Below, piece after piece: positions 53,984 through 64,000 of a stretch of DNA of 64,000 nt (positions are counted from its first letter, which is position 1; each line of letters begins with the position of its first letter). The stretch lies in contig NC_089863.1 of the NCBI RefSeq assembly GCF_036373705.1, forward strand, positions 25,441,227 to 25,505,226, read 5' to 3'. This DNA comes from Amia ocellicauda (Eukaryota > Chordata > Actinopteri > Amiiformes > Amiidae). The notes under the pieces were generated by a model. It saw nothing but the letters and a program-made list of their open reading frames with translations. It was not told the DNA's origin and did not search any database. The position numbers and the translations under genes are program-made.

Positions 53984-56900
53984 TCAGGCAGTGGTGCAGG
54001 AGACGGCAGAGGACGAGATGGAGGAACCGGAGGAGCCTGTGGAGGACGGCCGCCCCTCGTCCAACCACTTGTCCAGGTTGCGGCGGCGGGCGTTCATGAA
54101 GAAGTTGCTGACGGTGGACAGCTCCAGGCCAAGCTGCTGGGAGATGGTGATCTGGAGGTCCTTGGGTGGACGGTGGTTCTCGCGGAAGATAGCGTGGAGG
54201 GTACGCCGCTGCAGGTCAGTGAAGACCAGCCGGGTCCTCTTGGGGCCCTGGTTCCTCTCCAACTTCCCCTGCTCCTGCTCCTTCCTCTTGCAGGCTGTGG
54301 GAAGAGCAAGAGGAGAAGGACAACCAGTGAGTTTATAGCAGTGGTTTGAAACTGTGCACGTGCATCCAGCACCACTTAGTCCCAAAAAAATGCCTTACCT
54401 GTGAAATTGTACCCCTATCCCTTTGTATCTAAGATCAGTGGAAAGTGGCTTCTGACATATAATTTAAACTCAGACCAGGTACTCATGTCTCGTTGGTGAT
54501 AGAGGGAAGAGTAGATATTTGCAATTGGTCTGGGCTTCGGAAAAGGTCAATGCTAACCAGGGGTGTAGTGGACCTAGAATGAAGCGAATGTTTCTCGATT
54601 CTAAATAGTTCAAATGATTAATACATGTATTTTACATGTCCTTGTTTGTTTTTTGTTTGTCTGAAATAATACATTGAGAATAAGTAATAAAGACCGCTTA
54701 TTAATTTACCAATTTACATACAAACAGCGCCTGCACAATGAAGCCCACAATCCCACACAATATCTGAGAGATGGTGTCAGATGATCAGTTCTCGGTTATT
54801 GGATTATTCCCTATCAAGTAATGGCCAATGGTAATGTAGAATTGTCAGGTGGCAACGTCCGAGAAAGTTTTCTTGGTAGTTTCAGACCAGAAATCTGGTA
54901 AAATGGAAAGAGGGCACCCCTGTACCTTTTTTTTCTCTACCACTACACCTCTGACACTAACACATAATATGAAGTCACCAATGGCATCAGAAAAAGTTCT
55001 GGAAGATTCAAAACTCGTGGACAGTATCGAGAGTGTGGGCCGATGTTCCTCACCCTACTGGCGAAGTGTACAGGACGACTACAACCGAGATGGAGCAATG
55101 TCCCATACAAATGATGACCATGGGAAGGAAGAAGGAAATACTAATTGATCAATGAACATCTAATTGATCAGGGGATGACTAATTGATTGAGGAACGACTA
55201 ATCAATTGCTACAGCAGATATCTGTCTGGATGAAGGAGGCTTCTGTCTCAAGAAAGGGAGGTAACTCAAATATTTTAAAGCTTCAAATGAATGTACAACT
55301 GAAGCCTGGATCATTTCTCTCAGTTTAGCTTCTCCTTTTGCACATCCAGTTGCGCAACCTCCTGTCCCCTCCCTGTCTCCAGAAGCTGATAATCAGAGAT
55401 CCAACTTATTTGTATATTGTTAAAACAAATTAGACTATTGTCCTGATAGGGGGGAATTTAGCTGAATAAATTGATATGAAAATGTGTTGGTTGGGATTTG
55501 ATTTTGTGGATCTGGTTTTTTGTTTGTTTGTTTTTTTCTGCATACAGGGGATTTGAGGCAACAGATCACTGATGGAAGTGGACAGGTCTGGACACTGAGG
55601 GTTAACGCCCAGCTCAGATTATTTGGATTGAGTTAATTCTTGGTTAAACTCCGGCTTTTCCCCTCCAGAAATAAAATGCAGACTCCACACTTTATCCCTC
55701 CCATCTCTCATACCTCATTATTCCTCATAAAAGTAATTTGCATGTGGCGGAAACAGTGAGTGATTATTGCACGGGGGGGGAGATGCTAATTTATTTTTTA
55801 TTGAGACGAAAGCGTCTGGCCGAGTTAAACAGAGCAGCTGATTCTGAAGTGCTTAAATGCCTAAGTGGGCTTAAACATATTTTTGGTGACTCCAGTAATT
55901 ACCTAAATGCACTCTTTAAGAAGCCTTGATCAGCATTTGCTTTAATGGACGCTGCCAGTTTCTGCTGACTGAAGAGAAGAAGAAAAAAGATAAAAGGAAG
56001 AAAAAAAAAAACACATCTGGTCTGGGAAAGGGTCGTGAGGACAGTTGAACACTAGATGACGCTGTTCTGTTTCCAGTAGCAGTCCAGGAGAGAGATTTCA
56101 CCCAAAAGGGAGCTGCAGGAATGAAATTTGGAAGCTGAGACACAGCTGGAGTAGCTCTGACAATGGCTTCCTAAGTCCGTGGAAGCCAGGATCGCAAGCG
56201 ATTACTGCGCCCCAAATCCGCCCAGCTCGGTTGCTAAATCAATTGACCAAACCTCGTCCAGTTGCCCTTTGAAGGATGCCAGCCAGGCAGTTTCTATAGC
56301 TGGGATAGGTTATTCAGGAGCCCTTTAACCAGATTCTGGTTTTAATTCCTCCTGGGGGTCTTAATTACTCAAATGAAGTCCTAGGAACTAGAGGTCATAT
56401 TTGTTAATTGTAGTTCTCCATTAGTTGTTCCAACACCTGCCTGTTTGTTTTCCCTACTTGACTGGGTCTTCAGTTCCACACCACTGCTACTCTTTGTGTA
56501 ACCCATTTCCTTTCCACAATGCTCCCTGTTCTACATTTCCAATTGGTGTATACTGTCGTATTGTTTTGTTTTTTTCAGCTCTCTGTAGCTTAACTGGACC
56601 AATCATTTACTACATTTGACATCTGAAATTGCCTAGCATAGAAAAACACTGGTGAAGTCAAGCCCCCAATATCATTTTATTCATAACTTGAATTCTCCAA
56701 CTCTGTCAATCAATTAGAACGCTCCAAATAGGTCAATTAAGAGTTCAAATAAAAATAGCTGAGAGCTTGGTTTGAGCAAAAAACAGCTGGACAGTGGAGG
56801 TCAGTATCTATCAAATCTCCTAAAGTGCAGGACTTCAGGACACAAGAATGTTATAAGCAAAAATGTGGAGTTGGGAGGGCATCTTATTTACACTAAGAGT

Positions 56901-58722
56901 GGTGGGTGTCATGAAAACCAGCCAGCACTGTTTTATGAAATCTGTTTCACTGGGATGCATCAAGAAAGACCCTGCCAAAGCACTGGGATCTAATGATTTG
57001 CTAACCCCCAAAGCCAGTTCAGATATGCGATTGGCCTCTAGGCTTTCTAAAAGAGTCTTATACTCTTATGCAAAGACCTCCGTCAGAAATCAATAAGGAC
57101 TCGGACTGATCTGCTTGTCCTCCCAACAAAACCCAGCGAGCAAATAAATCCATGCCAGTGTTTATAACTGCCTTTCGTTTAGTTGCATACGTTGTTAAAT
57201 TATTGCCTTTTTGTGGCGCCTTTTTTATTATTCTTATATAGGTTTTCAGACAATCTTCCCCAGCATGTCCTTACAGCTGTACCAAAGCCGACCCCTTTCC
57301 CCCAAACATTTCACACAACAGTTAAATAAGGCCGACTTGAAATCCTCTCAGTCTCAGCAGCAGTCAGGCTCTATTCAGGAGTGTTCAGATATGCTAAATT
57401 TAGCCCCGCCGTATCCAATCACCGATGTCTGCCCGCTTTCTTTCCATCCCAGCCCTTTGGATGCAGACATCGGCCTAATCAATACATATTTCATGAAATA
57501 AAATTTAAAAAGTGTGTGATCGAATTAGTCCTGCCCGCCACCGTCCATCACCCCAGATAGTGAGGAATCACATCCTATAGCCTCAACACACAAACACACT
57601 CCCTCCGAAATACCGGGCTTCCTTGCGTGCTGGGGTCCCAGCTCTCGGTGGCAACAGCAGTCCAGCAAGTCAAATGCTTCCTTACGCTGTAATCAGCTGT
57701 AAAAGCCCCGCAATTACCACGCTATAAACTCTCCCGATCCCCCCTACCCAGGCAGCACATAAATATTCTCGTTTACGGCCGTCCCCTTATGATCGTGGGA
57801 ACGGTCCCTAATGGTGATGCATGTCTGGCGCTGCAAAAACATGATTGAGAGCCTTCCCTATCCCCCCACTCCCCTTCACACACACACACACACATACCAA
57901 CCCCCCATCCCCCCGACATGCATCCCAATCCCACCCCGTCACTGATGTCTCAGACCATGGGCTGATAGAAATTATTGATTAAATCTGTGCCGAGCCGAGT
58001 GCACCGACCAGCCAATGCGCGTTAACCCCTCCAGTGCTGGGGCCTGGCTTCTCGGCGGCCCCGGATCTGGGAATTCACCGAGAAAGTGTTGTTTTTGGTC
58101 CCTCTAATTGCATTCAATTGCTTATTCATTTGCCCACTTTCCTAATACGTCCCATCCCAGGCGTCAATCCCCAGCTGGGGTTTTAAGCACCTGGATCAGA
58201 AGGGCTCCCAACCCCATCTGATCACAGGGAGATCCAGAGGTCTGCCCAACAGCTGAGGTTTCTTTTACTAAGCTGAAATCATTATTTACTTAAGCGGTTG
58301 GAATTAACCTCTTTTTCCCAGGGCGTCAGCTAAGGATGACGACATTAATGGGAGAAAAACAACCACAACAACAGATAAGCTAGCAAAACAAGGACAGGAC
58401 AAAGACAGAAGTGGGATTTGTCTGATAATCATAGTATCATAGTCATTCCCACAGTCTGAACACTGCACATGAATAGACACCGTTTCTCAAAAGTCTCCTT
58501 CCACAGGTAAAGAGAGAGATGTGTGACCCAGGAAGAAGAGTATATTAAAAGGTATACTGTCCACAGATCAGTAGATATAGAGAAGAAATAGTAATTAGGT
58601 GAAATTCCTATTACAGAAAATGTCAAATCGATTGCCAATCAGAACATGTTTAGCCATTTCTGGAATCAGACTGGATTGATGCCTTTTTGTGTATTTTTTT
58701 TGCATTGTGTTTTGTAGTAGTA

Positions 58723-58785
<63 letters not shown>

Positions 58786-59303
58786 CAATCAGTACATGGT
58801 ATGTCGCCTATATCTGTATTTATCAACATCTACTGGACATTTCAGCTCAACTGTCTTCCAAGAGGTATACTGAGAAATCATCTGACGGGAATGCGATGAA
58901 AGGACGGACCAGTCGAGGTGTCTAATCCGTCATCGCATCCGAGTGTCTTGCGTTGCATAGCGAGCACTCCGGCAAGTTTGGAAACTTGTAGGTTTGCAAG
59001 GTCAAAGTAGAGCCTCGTCCAGACAGCGGCTGTCTAGCCTGAATGACACCCCCCTGCATGAAGACTGATTCAAAATACTGTTGGGGGGGTCACATGCTGC
59101 TTTACAAATTCAGCAGGCTCTGGATGGCGAGAAAAGACAAAATGCTATAACCTTTTTTATTATATGTATAATCTCTTTATCCTATGTGCTTTCTGAATTA
59201 GTGTTGTTCCTGCAGGACCCCGGTGTCTGCATCAGCTCTTAATCTGAGCCTAAAAGTTTTTCTCATTTGTGTGGGATTGGGATCGCTTTGGTTGAGGAGG
59301 TTT

Positions 59304-59357
<54 letters not shown>

Positions 59358-59865
59358 TGCATGTGCTTGTGCTTTTCCCAGGGAAATCAATACTGCATGG
59401 TAATTAAAATAACAGAGTGAGCAACCAGCGGCCAAACTTTGCTTAAGAAGTGGGTCAGGAAATACAGCACTGAAGAGCCCCAACTTTTGCCTTCACTGCG
59501 GGCTGTTTACAGGGGCTACACTAGACCAGAGCTCCCTTATTCAGCCCAGCCTGGTTCAAAGAGAACCTGCCCCGACAAAGATTATTTGATTTTTCGGCTT
59601 CTGTTGTCTGTGCTCCGGATTGATTGACATTTGTAAAAGTAGAAGGCCGGCTGCCAGAATCTCCATTGATTAATCAGACCTCTTTGGGAAGAAATGAAAG
59701 ATACGGCCGGCGAGAGAGGAGAAGGGGTTTTGCTTTCTCTCTCACACAAATATTTTCAGCTTTTTATTGCTGACTGTCAATTTAAAATAGTGATTTCCAC
59801 TTGACTGGATAATTGGCATTCCCTGACTATAAACACCTACTGGATTCATATTTTTTTAAATCCAA

Positions 59866-59919
<54 letters not shown>

Positions 59920-60223
59920 TAAAAAAACTGGCACATAATTCGGCTACATTCATATTAAACTGTAATTTTTCCTTACATTGCTCTTTTGAATTCTGTATAT
60001 GCTTTCCCGAGGTTTGGTTCTGTTGATCTCAGGTGGCTGTTCTTGCCGTCCCCTTTTAAATGCAAAAGCATATATTTCTTACAGTTCCTGTAGCAAGACA
60101 CACACACTCACTGCCCCTGCATCACTGGCTATAGTCGTTAACATGGGAATTATTTGTAATTACTTTTCTCTGTTTATTGTGCAGTACGCGCTTACTTTTA
60201 TGCTGTAATTTGTTTATGTCCAA

Positions 60224-60256
<33 letters not shown>

Positions 60257-63168
60257 TGTTTGATTGCTCTCCTGCACGCCATACTGTTACCTCCAGTCCC
60301 TCGGGATAGACAAGCCCTCCTAAATGATCAATTATATTAAATGATAATAAATGTATAACACAGACTTTGATTGACCGACTGATAACATTCCCCGACTGGG
60401 ATAAATCTGGCAGGACCTATGGCAAGAGATCTCATTATGGCTCGGTCACCATTTTCCACAATGACAAATCCCTGTTGCCCTGGTTGCTGTACTAGACAGT
60501 CCGATCGCCGAAAGAACAACGTCTTCAAAATGATGTGACGGGAGAACGTCTGAGGTCCCTGTGGGATAATCCGCCATGTGCGCCATTAAATCATACATCT
60601 CCTGATCTGTGCTGTGTGATATGGAAGGACAGAGGATACTCTTTATGATTTCCTGTTCCAATCATTTAAAGATCTATTAATCTTTGCAACCCACTGCGTT
60701 AAGCTATGTTGGAAAAAAAAACATAAAAAAGTCTATTCCATATGCCTGAGATATCGTCTGATACAGTTTTCCTTTTGAGATGCAACACTGACTCTAGCAT
60801 GCAGTATACAGCAGATTATTATCATTAATATTATTTATTATTATGAATATTATTATTATTGTTATCTTCCAAATTCACATTCACCTAAATTAGAAGCAAA
60901 TTTCAGGCTGGTGTTAGTTTTAATCAATGTCTTTGCATGCTCCTGGTGTTGATATCATCTCTGGGTTGTGTATCGGTTATGATTGCAGGTTGTGTGTTTC
61001 CCAGGGGTACACACTGTACATCCCTCGATCAGCATCGTCCTTCGAAAGGTCCATTTTCACAAAATGGCTTAGGGCCACCTCATGGTCTCAAATGACCCAC
61101 ACAGGACTCACACCAAAACCAAAGGTGGCCCCTGCAATTACTCCCCTCGTTAGTTCTGAACTGATGTTATGAGGTAAATCAGCGTGTGGGTTAGACACTT
61201 CAAAAGCCATCTCACGCATAATGTTCAGGGTTAACCCATATAGATTTCTTACGGGAGACTTAGGAATAAAGTCAACCTACCGACACACGAAAGCTTACTG
61301 TAAACGTTTACGTTTTCTCAACAGGCCCGTTACTAAATTGGGATGTATGAATGCAGATGTAGAGAATCTCCTATTAAGATTCTGTGTCGCTGTCAATGTT
61401 TATGTTACGCTAATCAGTTCAATAGATGGAGTGAATACAAAACACCCTCTTTCCTAAACATTGTTTGTATTGTTGAGTACATGACAGGTGCGCCATGTGT
61501 GGCTATTTGGATAGATTAAGCTATATAGTGGCCTCTTGAAAACTGAACAGTATACATCTGCTATTTCATATGTATATTGAAAAACTTAGATTAGCAGATG
61601 TACTCCCGTAGGTTTATCTTGTAAGCGAAACAACAACGATGACTATACTAACAATAGGTGTGTTCAACGTCACTAATAATTGTTCCTATTGTAAAATTTA
61701 TAGTACAAATATATTTCTATATGGCGCTGCCTACAACGTGAAAGATTATTATGTAGCAGTCAGTGTGTCCAATTGTTATTTTGCGGGACTTCGGTCTCAC
61801 TCGGCGCATTAGTCAAAATCAAAATGGCTTCCCTTTTTTGCACGCTAACGATTAAGCACAGGAGTGTGTGTGTGTGTGTATGTGTGAGAGAGAAAGAGAG
61901 AGACTGTGAAAACTAAGACACTACTTTAACCTCGGCAAAATGGATCCATGGCAAATCCCATTCACACCTAGAACAGACGCCACACGGCAAAGCTGGCTAC
62001 GTCTTTGACAGAGCAATGCTCGCCGGAGAAGACGTCCCACTTTGATTAGTGTCGAAAGGTTCGACTTGTGCTAATTGAAGCCCTCTTAACCCAGTGACGT
62101 ACCTTCCAGCCTGAGAGACGCCATTCTCTGAAACTCGGGTTCCTGCAGCCACCGTGACATGCGCTTGAAGGTCTCCCGGCCGGACTTCAGCTTCGCCCAG
62201 GGTTTGGGATTCCGCAGCAGGTCCGACAGCGTCCCTTGGGACCGGCACAAGACCCGCTCGGCAAAGATGGCCTGCGGGATGCTGTACCTCTTGAGCTCGG
62301 TGATTATCCGCTGGGCCACCTCTTTCGTGTTTATTTCCTCCATCCCGGCGCCCTGAGAAGCGGGGGAGAGCCCGCCATTTTGGGGGATGGCGGCAGAGTG
62401 GTGGTCGCCGCTTGTGCCACTGTCAGAAGACCTGTGTCCGGGGTGGTGGTGGTGGTGGTGCTGGAAATTTTGGGCGTACATGTGCGGGTGACCGTGCGAG
62501 TCCATTTTGTTTAACGGCTGGCTGCCCCCGAGCCCCGACCCGCTCAAAGGCGGTGACATTTCTCTGGCGAAGTCGGCTGCCCGGCAGAATATGTTGCCGC
62601 TGCCACCGGAAGCGCCCCCAATGTGCACTTCGTAGCCCCCGGAGAACATCTGCCCGCCGGTTCCACCCGCACCTCCGTTGCCCAGGCCCCCGTAAGCGTG
62701 CATGCCGGCGCCCAGGCCTGAGCTGGCAGTTGGCGGAGAGAGACTCTGCGCCATGCCCAAGTCTTTGGCGTAGGGGTTGTAGAAATTGGCGGCCAGGCCT
62801 CTGTCCTCTCGCATGAGGGTGAAGCTGCCGATGACGTTACTGACGGGTAGACAGGGGTGGTGATGGGGGTGATGGTGGTGGTGGTGGTGGTGGTGGTGAA
62901 ATTTATCCTGTAACGGTTGAAGCGGCGTCAGCGTGGTGTAGGTGCTGCCGGAGCTGGTGGGCGAGTCCCCGCCGTAGCCCAGCGCCGACATGGAGTGCTC
63001 CAAACCCGGGGGTCGGTGCTCGGGTCCCTCCAGCGCCATGGAGGGCCCGAGGGAGGGCCTCGGAAAGACCGCTGAAAGGTCCCGGGAGTGCAGCATGTCT
63101 CTGCCCTGCTGACTGTGGGAAAGCTCGACCTGGCTGTGGATAGACATTTCCCCGATATTTCTATCCAT
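53984..63168 (-). CDS. onecutl: ONECUT-family (cut + homeodomain) transcription factor, probably onecutl
   Basis: Two coding exons, 63168-62103 and 54294-53984, join across AG/GT sites (LRLE|ACKRKEQE), giving 458 aa. Residues 74-90 hold TYTTLTPLQPLQDKF, the ONECUT STP-box region without the usual PPISTVS. A run of ten His is at 91-100, then GSFTLMREDRGL (114-125), a Gly-rich stretch and a second His run (237-242). The cut domain is about 276-354 (EEINTKEVAQRIITELKRYS onward) and the homeodomain about 373-432, with the ONECUT-specific Phe/Met in NFFMNARRR. ONECUT proteins bind ATTGATTA-type DNA and control liver, pancreas, retina and neuron development. Differences from ONECUT1/2/3 in conserved positions (FAERVL, PKPWAKLKSG, RMSRWLQEP, RENHRPPKDL) and the absence of their N-terminal LTMESLG-like box suggest the extra fish paralog; the family call is firm, the symbol less so. 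Confidence 0.9.
55141..55216. repeat. Four tandem 19-bp units with CTAATTGAT core
   Basis: Units start at 55,141, 55,160, 55,179 and 55,198: CTAATTGATCAATGAACAT, CTAATTGATCAGGGGATGA, CTAATTGATTGAGGAACGA and CTAATCAATTGCTACAGCA. The first nine bases are nearly constant and the rest diverges. Non-coding, in the ONECUT intron. Confidence 0.85.
57972..57984 (+). promoter_or_regulatory. ONECUT/HNF6-type site TTATTGATTAAAT
   Basis: It matches the published ONECUT consensus core ATTGATT with A/T flanks, within a non-repetitive stretch of the gene's own intron. Function inferred only from the motif. Confidence 0.35.
58716..58784. repeat. (AAT)n microsatellite
   Basis: About twenty AAT units after a short TAG run. 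Confidence 0.92.
59301..59354. repeat. (TG)n microsatellite
   Basis: About 25 TG units, one early interruption. Confidence 0.9.
59664..59675 (+). promoter_or_regulatory. ONECUT/HNF6-type site CATTGATTAATC
   Basis: Second ATTGATTA match in the same intron. The TTAAT-type overlap could also serve homeodomain factors. Motif-based inference only. Confidence 0.3.
59867..59919. repeat. (ATT)n microsatellite
   Basis: About seventeen ATT units. Confidence 0.92.
60227..60256. repeat. (TG)n microsatellite
   Basis: About fifteen TG units. Confidence 0.9.
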
Positions 63169-64000
63169 TTCTTAAAACCCCTTCTTTGTTTCTCGATACT
63201 GGTGTTTTCCTGTTTTCACACCGCGAAAGATAGACTATCGATTGCTTCAGAGATGGCAATTGGCTATCAGGTTAAGGCGAAGACGAGTTAATTACTCTGG
63301 TGTCAGTCAGTCGGTCAATCCATTCTGTCACTTTGAGGTGTGCTGACGAGAAAGCCGGAGGTTTAATCAAATCTAACACCCCCAGTAGCCAATACGATGT
63401 AGATTTTTATTTTCCTCCACAGGACAAGCGCTTTCCTCCTTTCGCATTCCTCTCAGGATCTCTGTTTTTATTGGTTTATTTTCTCTCTCGCTTGTAGATA
63501 CACAGGCCCCCAAAAGTTCTACTGATTGAGACTAAATTTTAATTTATGCACACAATTTCGAATTTCATGAATAATATATTGTTTTTACGAATATTTTATC
63601 TGAAAACCTCCAGCTGGTTATTTTTTTTTAAAACAGACACAAACAGTTTTTATTTCTGCATTAAACGGTGACATAGTCCGCTACGTGCATGTGAGAAAAC
63701 AAGCATTGCGTTAAAAGCAACAAAGAATCCGTCAAGTGTTGCAGAGGTCAAAACAGAAAGCAAATCAACACATCCAAAGTTTCCCTTTTCCCTGTATCGC
63801 TTTGAGTCTTTCAGTTGGGCTAGTATTCAAAGTGGACAGTTAATTACTGAACTCGGGATATCGGGACAGCCCGATCCCTGCCGCGCAATCGGAAAGAGTA
63901 GCAATGCTAGTCGAAATGCCTGCGAGATTACAATATCTGTGACAGATTATTCTGTATACGAGAAAATGACAAAACGATAACAATACCAATGTGCTGTTCC
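63169..64000 (-). promoter_or_regulatory. 5' UTR and promoter-side flank of the ONECUT gene
   Basis: Sequence upstream of the ONECUT ATG. No coding region seen. The first few hundred bases should hold 5' UTR and possibly the promoter, but no TATA box or start site can be fixed. Confidence 0.4.

Larger units (their letters stand above)
54295..62102 (-). other. ONECUT intron (7.8 kb), possible regulatory DNA
   Basis: Few recognisable transposon proteins or Tc1 ends, unlike the left half of the window. It holds a 19-bp tandem repeat, several microsatellites and stretches of balanced composition (about 55,660-55,935; 57,280-57,530; 57,740-58,160; 60,370-60,660) that look like conserved non-coding DNA. 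That last point is an impression and needs alignment. Confidence 0.4.

Noticed and set aside
53831-54349. Plus-strand open frame of 172 codons over the ONECUT homeodomain exon
   Set aside because: Antisense to the homeodomain exon and its splice site; GC-rich coding sequence often leaves open antisense frames.
58687-58925. Poly-Asn and poly-Ile reading frames
   Set aside because: Translation of the (AAT)n microsatellite.
62412-62816. Plus-strand open frame of 134 codons over the ONECUT exon
   Set aside because: It is an antisense shadow of the Gly/His-rich ONECUT coding exon, with low-complexity Val/Arg composition and no motif.

Overview
The window looks like nuclear DNA of a ray-finned fish. 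Genes are split by GT-AG introns. There is a RING/B-box/coiled-coil/SPRY TRIM gene with the exon pattern expanded in fish, a cathepsin S gene and a diverged ONECUT gene. The repeats are typically fish: Tc1/mariner relics, DIRS and Ty3/gypsy retroelements, L2-like LINEs, inverted-repeat MITEs and long microsatellites. The species cannot be told from the sequence. No bacterial operon, CRISPR array or viral genome is visible.

Layout. 1-5.4 kb is relic transposons: L2-like 3' ends in both orientations, a 187-bp palindromic MITE and a DIRS fragment. 6.5-13.5 kb (minus) holds an intact TRIM gene of six coding exons; its 4.4-kb intron carries a DIRS-type element with inverted termini and an internal complementary region. 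14.2-18.3 kb is a decayed gypsy element followed by a Harbinger-like MITE. 20.3-24.0 kb holds two direct copies of a ~1.27-kb block. 27.4-30.3 kb (minus) is a second TRIM copy, now a pseudogene. 30.5-39.7 kb is nested MITEs, LINEs and several Tc1 families, with a relic cathepsin S exon at 33.6 kb.

43.4-47.2 kb (plus) is cathepsin S, seven coding exons, predicted 331 aa, with all catalytic residues. It converges with a ONECUT transcription factor gene (minus, coding ends 63,168 and 53,984), two coding exons and predicted 458 aa, with a cut domain, a homeodomain and poly-His tracts. Its sequence departs from ONECUT1/2/3 and best fits the extra fish paralog onecutl. Its ~7.8-kb intron has few transposons but many microsatellites, a four-unit 19-bp tandem repeat with ATTGAT cores, and two ATTGATTA sites of the ONECUT-binding type.

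The three intact genes have unrelated roles (ubiquitin ligase, lysosomal protease, developmental regulator) and nothing suggests they act as one system. I found no convincing undescribed biological system. The most interesting points are the intact/pseudogene TRIM pair, the DIRS element with its diagnostic termini, the cathepsin S relic exon, the ONECUT paralog linked to ctss, and several non-autonomous elements with visible ends.
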